From contig OX638326.1 in the NCBI GenBank assembly GCA_951812775.1, positions 3,545,391 through 3,609,390 of the forward strand: DNA of 64,000 nucleotides. The letters run 5' to 3'. The stretch comes from an uncultured Alphaproteobacteria bacterium (GTDB taxonomy: Bacteria > Pseudomonadota > Alphaproteobacteria > MPNO01 > UBA2964). This document shows positions 1 through 7,198 of this stretch, piece by piece. Position 1 is the stretch's first letter, and each line of letters starts with the position of its first letter. A program made the position numbers and the translations under genes. Below the pieces are notes generated by a model. It did no database searches and was not told where the DNA came from. It saw only the letters and a program-made list of their open reading frames with translations.

Positions 1-2
1 AC

Positions 3-371
3 TTTGCAGTGCCGAAGGAAGAGCTTGTTAACAAGACCATCGAGTTGGCTCAGAAACTTATGGCGAAAAGCCCGGCAGTGCTGCGCGCAACCAAACATGC
101 GGTTCGTCAGGTACGCACGATGGACTTTGATCAGTCCTATGATTACCTGGCCGCAAAAGGGCAGGCGATCAAGGTCGGCGATGCGCAGGATTCCTATAAT
201 ACCGGGTTGAGCCAGTTCCTTGATAAGAAGGCCTACAAGCCGACCTTCGAACCTTTTGCGTTAAAGAAAGGGGCAAAGAAAGCGGCAAAGAAAGCGGCCA
301 AGAAGAAAGCCACTAAGAAACAGGCACCGGCTAAGAAGAAGGCAGCTAAGAAAACCGCCCGGCGAAAATAA
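3..371 (+). CDS. Enoyl-CoA hydratase/isomerase family protein, C-terminal part, with lysine/alanine-rich tail (partial)
   Basis: The frame is open from the window edge, so the start lies upstream. The visible 122 residues begin with the C-terminal helical region of a crotonase-fold protein (a run of the type LAQKLMAKSPAVLRATKHAV followed by SYDYLAAKGQA). In this family that region closes the active site and makes trimer contacts. From about residue 85 the protein changes to a tail of KKAAKK and AKK units ending RRK, which is not part of the crotonase fold and resembles bacterial histone-H1-like tails. The stop is TAA, followed by a terminator hairpin. The catalytic Glu residues are outside the window, so hydratase versus isomerase cannot be decided. 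Confidence 0.8.
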   Translation, partial: FAVPKEELVNKTIELAQKLMAKSPAVLRATKHAVRQVRTMDFDQSYDYLAAKGQAIKVGDAQDSYNTGLSQFLDKKAYKPTFEPFALKKGAKKAAKKAAKKKATKKQAPAKKKAAKKTARRK

Positions 372-397
372 CGTCCGGTACTAAGTGAGAATAATGG

Positions 398-425
398 AAC
401 GGCCTCTCAATTGAGGGGCCGTTTT
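398..425 (+). terminator. Intrinsic terminator after the enoyl-CoA hydratase gene
   Basis: A near-perfect hairpin has AACGGCC on the left, GGCCGTT on the right and the self-complementary CTCAATTGAG at the centre. It is followed by a short T run, 26 bp after the stop codon. It separates the chromosomal gene from the RT cassette. Confidence 0.8.
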
Positions 426-535
426 CATTTGCAACTGATGATTCTTGAATTAGAGAAGTAAATCCCTACATCTAGTGTCCACACTTCTCACCGCAGAAGT
501 CTGGGCGCGAGATACAGTGTTTTCGTTGGATTTGA

Positions 536-654
536 GAGTGACAGGCGCCGATCAAGGGGTCGAGTTGCTCGATTTTCCGGTCTCGGTGCAAATGCATGAC
601 CGTTTCGCGGTACGTCAGGAACACTTCCTGAAGTGCATGCGCAGTGGATACAGC
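536..654 (+). repeat. 119-bp direct repeat, copy 1 (upstream of RT)
   Basis: Identical to 911-1029 except for one base (T at 645, C at 1020). It contains three potential hairpins: TCGAG-TTG-CTCGA (560-572), CGGTC...GACCG (580-604 region), and TCAGGAA-CAC-TTCCTGA (615-631). The sequence on both sides of the repeat differs between copies. Copy 1 lies upstream of the putative promoter at 791-819. Confidence 0.95.
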
Positions 655-790
655 TTTGTTCCAGGTCGGACAAATTCGGGGCCTCCGTACCCAATAAACG
701 TTGAGGAGGTTATGAGGCATTTTATCGAGACGGGTCGGGCTGCGGTCGTGAGAATGGCGCGAACATTGCGTGTTGAGTACATAATAATAG

Positions 791-819
791 TTGTATTCGC
801 GGCTCTAGCGTGTTATAAT
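791..819 (+). promoter_or_regulatory. Sigma-70-like promoter for the RT leader and RT gene
   Basis: TTGTAT (791-796), a 17-bp spacer and TATAAT (814-819) form a near-consensus promoter. A start near 826 would give a leader of about 250 nt before the RT start codon. The leader would include repeat copy 2 and all its hairpins. Confidence 0.65.
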
Positions 820-825
820 GTGTTA

Positions 826-1079
826 GGGCTTGGTGGTTTCGAATTTCGATTGAAGGCAAAAGTCACTGTCGAAGTCGAAAGCAGTTCTGTCGCTTCCGAT
901 AATACTTCCGGAGTGACAGGCGCCGATCAAGGGGTCGAGTTGCTCGATTTTCCGGTCTCGGTGCAAATGCATGACCGTTTCGCGGTACGTCAGGAACACT
1001 TCCTGAAGTGCATGCGCAGCGGATACAGCCCAGTTCTCAGTGCAGGGTACATTTTCAATGAGCCTGAGAAAGAGAGAAA
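826..1079 (+). ncRNA. Candidate structured leader RNA of the RT cassette
   Basis: The segment lies between the predicted transcription start and the RT start codon. It holds repeat copy 2 (911-1029) with hairpins at 935-947 and 990-1006. Many RT-based systems (retrons, DRT2, DRT9) carry a non-coding RNA just 5' of the RT gene that serves as template or primer. The position, promoter and structure fit that layout. No retron-type msr/msd with flanking inverted repeats was found, so the RNA type is unknown. Confidence 0.4.
911..1029 (+). repeat. 119-bp direct repeat, copy 2 (in the RT leader)
   Basis: Second copy of the element at 536-654, offset by exactly 375 bp, with a single T/C difference. 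It ends 50 bp before the RT start codon. The one mismatch is not at an adenine, unlike the template/variable repeats of diversity-generating retroelements. Confidence 0.95.
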
Positions 1080-2300
1080 ATGTCCGATGCTAACTACCCA
1101 CGTCCTGTAAAATTAGCGTCAATCGACAAAATCAGATCTGTTTGGTCGGAATCGCGAGACTCTTTGCGCATTTCTTCGACTCCAGGAGTAGATGGTAAAA
1201 CGCTAAAAAATTTCCGGAATCACCTTGATCGTAACCTTCGAAACATTAGCAAGCTGTTGATTTCGGGAGACTACGAATTTAGTAGTCTGAAAGCTATTCC
1301 ACTTGAAAAAGATGACGGCTCTTATCGCATTATTTGCGTTCCGACCGTTGCGGATAAACTTGTACAGCGTTGGTTATGTTGGTGTTTGATTTCGGGTCAT
1401 CATGATAAGCTCGCTGTTCGAAACCAAGTCAGTTACGGTTTTATTCAAGGGAGTCAACGGGGCGTAAAAGCGGCGTTAAAGAAAGCTCGAAATCTGCGGT
1501 CGAGCTATCCCTATGCGTTAAAATCCGACATTCAATCATTCTTTGATAGAATTGACAGAAACCAATTGCGAACTCGTTTGGAGAAACGATTAGGGAATGC
1601 GAGCGTAATTCCCTACCTGTCCGCTGCGATCGGTTGCGAGATCGATCTATCTGAACCAGGGGTGCAATCAGTGACTACAAACCAAGGTATTCAAAAAGGA
1701 ATTGGATTAAGGCAGGGTATGCCAATTTCACCCCTACTATCCAACTTTGTACTCAAAGACTTTGATCGATACTTCGAAAAAGTGGGTGCAAAACTGATCA
1801 GGTATGCGGACGATTTCGTGATATTTTCTAGAACTCCTGAGGAATGCGTAGAGTATTTTCACAAAGCTAAAATGATTTTAGAAAAACTAGGGCATCAAAT
1901 CCCAGAAATCGGTGCCAATAGCAAATCTGCAATTTATGAGCCCCAAGAATCGGTAGAGTTTTTAGGCTGTAGCATCGCCCTAAAAACAAATGAAAGAGAC
2001 TATGAGGTTTTGGTGCCGCAGAAAGCATTCAAATCAGTTAAAACGGAGCTGAAAAAATTTTCTGATTTTGATGAGATGTACAAGACCCACGAGCGGCTTA
2101 CAGAAACAATTGCAAAAATAAATGCTAAAGCCAAAGGAATTTCTAACGCTTATCGTTTTGCGAAGGACCATCAAGCATTGCAAGCTCATATTGCGAACTG
2201 TCAGCAGTCTGCGTTAGCAAATTTGATCAATGGAATTTTCGGTATTGATGCTGTCGATAAACTTAATACCCGCCAAAAATCTTTTCTCGGAATTGAATAG
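1080..2300 (+). CDS. Reverse transcriptase (RNA-directed DNA polymerase), group II/UG-like, stand-alone
   Basis: A 406-residue RT domain protein. Visible motifs in order: PGVDGKT (35-41), a fingers strand with RIICVPTVADKLVQ (83-96), palm motif A SDIQSFFDRID with Asp150, GLRQGMPISPLLSN (209-222), the catalytic YADD (242-245), FLGCSI (294-299), then a helical thumb-like region with KGISNAYRF (352-360). There is no HNH endonuclease or maturase tail and no retron VTG motif. The overall pattern is closest to group II-intron-like and unknown-group (UG/DRT) RTs. The start is ATG with a weak purine-rich site (AAAGAGAG). The gene is clearly AT-richer than its neighbours, which suggests acquisition. 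It ends 11 bp from a convergent chromosomal gene. Function is inferred to be phage defence or a retroelement; the subgroup is unassigned. Confidence 0.9.
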   Translation: MSDANYPRPVKLASIDKIRSVWSESRDSLRISSTPGVDGKTLKNFRNHLDRNLRNISKLLISGDYEFSSLKAIPLEKDDGSYRIICVPTVADKLVQRWLCWCLISGHHDKLAVRNQVSYGFIQGSQRGVKAALKKARNLRSSYPYALKSDIQSFFDRIDRNQLRTRLEKRLGNASVIPYLSAAIGCEIDLSEPGVQSVTTNQGIQKGIGLRQGMPISPLLSNFVLKDFDRYFEKVGAKLIRYADDFVIFSRTPEECVEYFHKAKMILEKLGHQIPEIGANSKSAIYEPQESVEFLGCSIALKTNERDYEVLVPQKAFKSVKTELKKFSDFDEMYKTHERLTETIAKINAKAKGISNAYRFAKDHQALQAHIANCQQSALANLINGIFGIDAVDKLNTRQKSFLGIE

Positions 2301-2311
2301 TAGGGGCCAGT

Positions 2312-4387
2312 TCAACGCCCAACCGTTCTTATATCGACCGCGCAAACGCCCTGGCCTTTAGGCCGGACCATCAGCGGATTGATCTCAATATCGGCAAGCC
2401 AGGTGCGGTGATCGAGGAAGAAATCACTTAGCCCTTTGATGCCAGCGATCAACGCCTCTTTATCGGCAGGCCCACTTCCGCGAAAACCGTCCAGCAATGC
2501 CGAGACGCGAAGGTCGCCCAGCATATTGTGAATATCATCTTCGCTGGCAGGCAGGAGCCGCAATGCGATATCCTTGACCAGTTCGACCATCACGCCACCG
2601 GCACCGACAATCAGCATCGGGCCATATTGAGGGTCATCGCGCGCGCCGACCAGAAGCTCAACGCCGGACACCATTTCCTGTGCGAGGAAACCGTCAATGT
2701 GGGCTTTCGGGTCAATCGCATGAAGTTTTTTCGCCATGCCTTCAGCGGCGGCCACCGCAGCGGTTTCATCGGCAATATTCAGGGCAACACCGCCGATCTC
2801 GGTTTTATGGCCGGCTTCCGGCGAAATAATTTTGAGGGCGGCAGGAAACCCGACAGTGGCTGCCGCGTCACCCGCTTTGTCGCTATTTGCGGCGCGGGCA
2901 GTTTTCGGCGCAGGCAGGCCCCTGGCTGCCAAGGCTGTTTCGAGGGCCTCGCCATCACAATTCGCTTGAGCGCCGGCCGGTGTTGGGATTTCGGGTGTGT
3001 CACGTCCGGCGCGCTCGCCAAAGAACCACAAGGCATTCATGGCCCGCACCCCGATCCGTGTTCCCTGAACAAATGGCATGTTGGTGGCCTCTTGAAACGC
3101 CAGCCCGCCCTCGGGAATTTGGTGTGGCATACGAGCGAAGGAAATCACCGGCTTGTCCGTGAACTCAACCAGCGCCTTGACCTCATCCTGGGCACCGGCA
3201 CTGCGCGCTGACCCTGGCATGTTATTGCACCAGGCAACCATGTCGACGCCGGGATCGGCAGCAAACGCCTTGCATATTTCAGCCGGGGCGGATTTACCCG
3301 AAACACCGACCGGCGCGCCGGTATCGATGGGGTTTCGAATGTGACAATCAGCCGGCACATACGGGCGGATAGCCTCAACTGTTTCCGGTGCCAGATCGGC
3401 AACTGCCGTTTTCTCCTGATCGCAATAATCATGCAGCAGGTCGACCGTGCCGCCGGAGGTCGTCATAAAGGCGACGCGCGGCCCTTTTGGCAGGCGACCC
3501 TGCTGAAAGGGCACAGTCATCTCAACCATCTCTTCCAGCGTTTCACAATTGATGATGCCGTAGCGTTCGCATACGGCTTCATAGGCGGCGTAATCGCCTG
3601 CGACCGCGCCCGAATGGGATTGCGCTGCTTCCCGCGATTTTTGCGAACGACCGGTTTTGATGGCGATGATCGGTTTGCCAGCCTTTAAGGCGCGACCGGC
3701 GGCTTTCATAAATTCGTCGGGTTTGCGAATGCCCTCGATAAACAGGCAAATCTGTTTGGTCTCCGGGTCATCAATGACGAAATTCATATAGTCGGCGAGA
3801 TCAAGGCTCAGCTCATTGCCTGACGAGATCAGATAGGAAAAGCGCAAGCCGCGTTCCTGGCCGGCCTTGGCATAGTAGCTCAACGTGCCGCCGGATTGCG
3901 TGACCAGGGCGACGGAGCCGGGTTCCAGCCCGCTGACATGCTCATGGGGGTAGCAGTAGATGTTCTCGCGAACGCCGACCAGACCCATGCAGTTAGGTCC
4001 GCAGAGCGGCACATTTATTTCAGTCAAAGCCTGCTTGAAGGCTTCACCACGTTTGATCGATTCCTTGCGCCCGCCATCGCCAAAGCCCGAGGCATAGACC
4101 ACTGCGGCCTTCAGACCATTCTCAGCGCCTTGTCTCAGCGCGCCTTCAATGAAGGGCGCGGGAATAATCATCAGGGCCAGATCGGCGGGCTCGGGCAGGG
4201 ACGCCAGATCGGGATAGCAGGGAACGCCGAAGATGTCGTCGCGCTTTGGATTTACCGGAAAGACTTTGCCGCTATAGCCCGACTTTTGCAGGTTGCCGTA
4301 TATATTGCGCGGCCAGTGTGATTTCTCTGTCGCGCCAACAATGGCGATGGTTTCGGCATTAAAAATCGCAGTCGCTGGACTGGTCAT
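2312..4387 (-). CDS. Acyl-CoA synthetase (NDP-forming), acetate-CoA ligase family
   Basis: The enzyme makes acyl-CoA from an acid, CoA and a nucleoside triphosphate through a phospho-histidine, releasing NDP. Three parts are visible: an N-terminal CoA-binding domain (about 8-135, with IAIVGATE and GPNCMG), a succinyl-CoA-ligase-like domain with SHSGAVAGD near 258-265 (the usual phospho-His loop), and a C-terminal ATP-grasp domain (about 475-690, with AALKIISPEAGHKTEIGGV). Its 691 residues are the usual length for the fused form. ATG at 4387 is preferred over an adjacent GTG because GGGAGAG lies just upstream. It is the last gene of a four-gene minus-strand operon, 40 bp after the PLP enzyme gene. 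The substrate acid is unknown. Confidence 0.85.
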   Translation of the reverse strand: MTSPATAIFNAETIAIVGATEKSHWPRNIYGNLQKSGYSGKVFPVNPKRDDIFGVPCYPDLASLPEPADLALMIIPAPFIEGALRQGAENGLKAAVVYASGFGDGGRKESIKRGEAFKQALTEINVPLCGPNCMGLVGVRENIYCYPHEHVSGLEPGSVALVTQSGGTLSYYAKAGQERGLRFSYLISSGNELSLDLADYMNFVIDDPETKQICLFIEGIRKPDEFMKAAGRALKAGKPIIAIKTGRSQKSREAAQSHSGAVAGDYAAYEAVCERYGIINCETLEEMVEMTVPFQQGRLPKGPRVAFMTTSGGTVDLLHDYCDQEKTAVADLAPETVEAIRPYVPADCHIRNPIDTGAPVGVSGKSAPAEICKAFAADPGVDMVAWCNNMPGSARSAGAQDEVKALVEFTDKPVISFARMPHQIPEGGLAFQEATNMPFVQGTRIGVRAMNALWFFGERAGRDTPEIPTPAGAQANCDGEALETALAARGLPAPKTARAANSDKAGDAAATVGFPAALKIISPEAGHKTEIGGVALNIADETAAVAAAEGMAKKLHAIDPKAHIDGFLAQEMVSGVELLVGARDDPQYGPMLIVGAGGVMVELVKDIALRLLPASEDDIHNMLGDLRVSALLDGFRGSGPADKEALIAGIKGLSDFFLDHRTWLADIEINPLMVRPKGQGVCAVDIRTVGR

Positions 4388-4427
4388 CACTCTCTCCCTG
4401 CATATCTTTTTTTGATTTTAGACTTTT

Positions 4428-5519
4428 TTACTGGACCCGGCCACGGGCAGCGATGTTCCACACATCAACAACGTCTTCGCCGCTATAGGCGATGAAGCGG
4501 TCATAGAGATTGACGGTCGTGTCGCAATGGGTCGGGACAAAAGCGACCTTGTCGCCGAGGGCTAACGGGCAGCTGCCATTCTCAAAAACCAGTTCGCTAT
4601 GTTCTTCACCGGCAAATTTGAAGCTCGCGCCCGGCAGGTTGACGGGAACCGGCGGTCCGCCATCCGAGCTTACTGCCTTTAGGCCCATATCGAGGATGCA
4701 GCGCCCGGGTTCTGGCAGTGAGATGACCGAGGCCAGCAGGGTCAGGGATTGCTCAAACGGGATTGAGTTGCCGCCGTCCCACTCGATTTCGCGGTATCGC
4801 GAATCCATAAACAGATAGCCGCCAGGCTGAAGTTCGGTCAGCCCGGCCGCTGCGGCATCAATAACGGACGTGCCGCTGCCGCCACCGGTGAGGTAGTCAA
4901 GCGGCAATCCGGCTTTGCGGATCAACTCGGCCGTGTCGGTCAGCAGACCAACGGCCTTGCGTGCGGCGACATCACGTTCCGCAAACGAGGTCGTCATCTG
5001 TATCGCCCCCTGATAGCCCTGCAGACCCTTAAAATTTAGCCAGTCGGCACTCATGACTTCATAGGCCAGATCCAGGGCGGCATCACCGGGTTGCACGCCG
5101 CAGCGTCCCTGACCGACATCAACTTCAATGACAACATCGGGGCGTACACCACAGGTCTGCGCAACGGCAGCCATCTCGGCAATATTTTCGGAATTGTCGG
5201 CGACCACGGAAATTTTCGCCTTATTGGCGATCCGCATCATGCGGGTGAGCTTTGAGATGCCGATCACCGGCGTGGTGATCAGGATATCCTTTATGTCATG
5301 TGACACCAGAACCTCGGCCTCACCAAGCTTGGCACAGCATACGCCGACAGCCCCGGCATCGATTTGCATCTTGGCGATCTCAGATGATTTATGCGCCTTG
5401 GCATGAGGGCGATAGGCAATGCCAGCCTTCTCCGCCAGCTCCTGCATCCGTTTCATGTTTCGGAGAAAGGCATCTTCTTCGATTAAAAGTACAGGGGTGT
5501 CGAGTTGGTTCAGTTTCAT
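4428..5519 (-). CDS. D-threonine aldolase / D-serine dehydratase-like PLP enzyme (alanine racemase fold)
   Basis: A 363-residue PLP-dependent protein of the fold-type III D-threonine aldolase group, which cleaves or dehydrates beta-hydroxy D-amino acids with a metal ion. RPHAKAHKS at 37-45 holds the expected PLP-binding Lys. LTGGGSGT (about 211-218) fits the phosphate-binding loop, and PTHCDTT near the C-terminus gives the His and Asp pair used for the divalent metal. The start codon overlaps the stop of the upstream amidohydrolase by 4 bp, so the two are translationally coupled. Its place after a gamma-glutamyltransferase and a hydrolase suggests breakdown of a modified amino acid. The exact substrate (D-Thr, 3-hydroxy-Asp or another) is not decided. 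Confidence 0.8.
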   Translation of the reverse strand: MKLNQLDTPVLLIEEDAFLRNMKRMQELAEKAGIAYRPHAKAHKSSEIAKMQIDAGAVGVCCAKLGEAEVLVSHDIKDILITTPVIGISKLTRMMRIANKAKISVVADNSENIAEMAAVAQTCGVRPDVVIEVDVGQGRCGVQPGDAALDLAYEVMSADWLNFKGLQGYQGAIQMTTSFAERDVAARKAVGLLTDTAELIRKAGLPLDYLTGGGSGTSVIDAAAAGLTELQPGGYLFMDSRYREIEWDGGNSIPFEQSLTLLASVISLPEPGRCILDMGLKAVSSDGGPPVPVNLPGASFKFAGEEHSELVFENGSCPLALGDKVAFVPTHCDTTVNLYDRFIAYSGEDVVDVWNIAARGRVQ

Positions 5520-7192
5520 GACGGGTGCTGCTCGACTTCGCCGGTGTCGTGGACGATCTTTCCGCCGACGATGGTCATTTCTGACGTGATGTCCTTGATG
5601 TCATTTTCGGGACAGGTCAACGGGTCCTTATCGGTAATAATTACGTCGGCCAGCCTGCCCGGTTCGAGTGTGCCTTTGATGTCCTCTTCGCCAGTAAGAT
5701 AGGCGCCATTGCGGGTCGCACAGGTCAGTGCCTGTTCCCGGGTCAATGCTTGCTCCGGTGCTATCCGGTCATCACTGAACATGTTGTAGCGGGCGATCGT
5801 TTGCCACACGGGATACCACAATGTCGTGGGTACATTATCGGTTGCCAGCGAGATCGGGATACCCGCCTCGACGACACTTTTAAGCGGCGCGATCTCGTTC
5901 TCCCGTGCTTCGCCGATCTCATCGCGGACGATGTGGCCGTACTTGTAGATATAGCGGTTGGTGTGGGAGGTCATCGCCAGCTTGAGGGTTGCCATGGTTT
6001 CAATCTGGTATTCCGTTGCGCGGTCTAAATGGCCCATTACCCAGCGTTTTTCCGCCAACGGTATGACCTTGTCGACCGCTTCAAAATGTTCCAGAAAGTC
6101 CATCCAGATTGCGTTTGCGCGGATATTGTTGCGCGCCGCCGCCGTCAGATAGTCGACTATTCCGTTCTCCGGGATACCACTGTCGTAATTGAAGCCTGAC
6201 CAGCCCGTATAGGGCGCTGATCGGTTGCGAACCAGATTGTCCGGCGTGATGCCAAAGTCCGCAAATATGCCGGCGACGGCCAGCCAGTGATCGCCATCAC
6301 CGCGCACGCCGCCGATCCAGTCTGACCATTCGGCAAAGGTGGATTCATAGCCGTCTTTATTGGCGAAATGCCATGACGGGCTATAGACCAGAGTGGCTCG
6401 AACCGACGCTGCGCCCTCTGCATTAACGGCACGATAGGCGTCGATCAATTCCTGGGCACAGCCATGTTCCTCATAGACGCTGGTGGTGCCGCCGGCATTG
6501 TAAATCGCCATCGATCGTTTGATCCCGGCGACCCGGTCATCATGACCAAAGCGCGGCATGGATCGAAAATAGGCAAGCTCGGCAATCGGTACAAAGGTGT
6601 ACTCGTGAATGATGCCGTCGAGGGCACCGTTGCCATCCGTTTCGAATTTAATGATCTCGGGCAAATCCCCGGGGTCTGAGTCCAGTCCGGCTTCTTTTAG
6701 CGCCAGTGAGTTTGCGATAGAGGTCAGCGGCTGAATATGCCGCCAATACCCCCAGATCGGTCTGATATATACCGGATTTTCCGGCGACACCCGGTCAAGC
6801 TCTTCGCGGGTTGGCCAGCGCTTCTCGGCGAGATTATCCGGAACGTCGAAATAATAGGGCGGCTCGCCAATCGGCATGGTGACGATCCAGTCGCCGGGAT
6901 CCGCCTTGGCGACCAAGGATGCAATACGCTCAAGAACATCATCGATGGATTTGCAGCCCGATAATGTCGGAAAGATCGATTTGAGGCCTTCGCGATCCAT
7001 ATGGGCATGGCCGTCAATCATGCCGGGCATGACCGTGCGGCCTCCGGCATCGATTATCGGATGATCCGCGTGATCCCTGGAAAGGGTCTCGGCGTCACCA
7101 ACCGCGGCGATCCGTTCTCCGTCGATGACAAGGGCATCATGGAGTGAAAACGCATCGTCACAGGTAACGACCTTGGCGTTACGGATTAACAT
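5516..7192 (-). CDS. Amidohydrolase family protein (YtcJ-like, amidohydrolase 3)
   Basis: A 558-residue metal-dependent hydrolase of the amidohydrolase superfamily. The N-terminal strand domain has GGRTVMPGMIDGHAHMD (about 51-67), which carries the HxH metal site. Later metal-site elements are VMGHLDRATEYQ and SLATDNVPTT, and the C-terminus returns to the small beta domain (GTLEPGRLADVIITD). YtcJ-type proteins hydrolyse amide or related bonds of small molecules in the cytoplasm. It lies 6 bp after the gamma-glutamyltransferase gene and overlaps the next gene by 4 bp, so it belongs to the same operon. The substrate is unknown. Confidence 0.8.
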   Translation of the reverse strand: MLIRNAKVVTCDDAFSLHDALVIDGERIAAVGDAETLSRDHADHPIIDAGGRTVMPGMIDGHAHMDREGLKSIFPTLSGCKSIDDVLERIASLVAKADPGDWIVTMPIGEPPYYFDVPDNLAEKRWPTREELDRVSPENPVYIRPIWGYWRHIQPLTSIANSLALKEAGLDSDPGDLPEIIKFETDGNGALDGIIHEYTFVPIAELAYFRSMPRFGHDDRVAGIKRSMAIYNAGGTTSVYEEHGCAQELIDAYRAVNAEGAASVRATLVYSPSWHFANKDGYESTFAEWSDWIGGVRGDGDHWLAVAGIFADFGITPDNLVRNRSAPYTGWSGFNYDSGIPENGIVDYLTAAARNNIRANAIWMDFLEHFEAVDKVIPLAEKRWVMGHLDRATEYQIETMATLKLAMTSHTNRYIYKYGHIVRDEIGEARENEIAPLKSVVEAGIPISLATDNVPTTLWYPVWQTIARYNMFSDDRIAPEQALTREQALTCATRNGAYLTGEEDIKGTLEPGRLADVIITDKDPLTCPENDIKDITSEMTIVGGKIVHDTGEVEQHPS

Positions 7193-7198
7193 GCCGCG

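Larger units (their letters stand above)
475..1110 (+). other. Long open frame spanning both 119-bp repeats, upstream of the RT gene
   Basis: One frame is open from 454 to 1107, with the first start-like codon a GTG at 475. No convincing ribosome binding site precedes it. It overlaps the RT start by 31 bp. The encoded product has no family I recognise. It contains the same 39-residue segment twice (starting VTGADQGVELLDF), 125 codons apart, and a hydrophobic stretch (YIIIVVFAALACYNVLG) between them. Because the repeat spacing of 375 bp is a multiple of three, both copies are read in the same frame. It may be an ordinary small gene, a chance frame over a non-coding RNA, or an open frame kept for a template function as in DRT2-type systems. 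I cannot choose from sequence alone. Confidence 0.35.

Noticed and set aside
536-1029. The two 119-bp copies as template and variable repeats of a diversity-generating retroelement
   Set aside because: The single difference is T/C, not adenine-linked, copy 1 is not in the 3' end of a target protein gene, and there is no accessory protein gene. The RT also lacks DGR-like context.
655-2300. Classical retron
   Set aside because: No VTG motif in the RT, no recognisable msr/msd with flanking inverted repeats, and no effector gene adjacent. A retron-like system cannot be fully excluded, but the evidence is against it.
1080-2300. Group II intron-encoded protein
   Set aside because: No maturase/HNH tail and no intron domain V-type structure was seen after the stop; the convergent gene begins 11 bp later.
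2528-3211. Plus-strand open frame inside the acyl-CoA synthetase gene
   Set aside because: Antisense to a clear three-domain enzyme; no recognisable protein.
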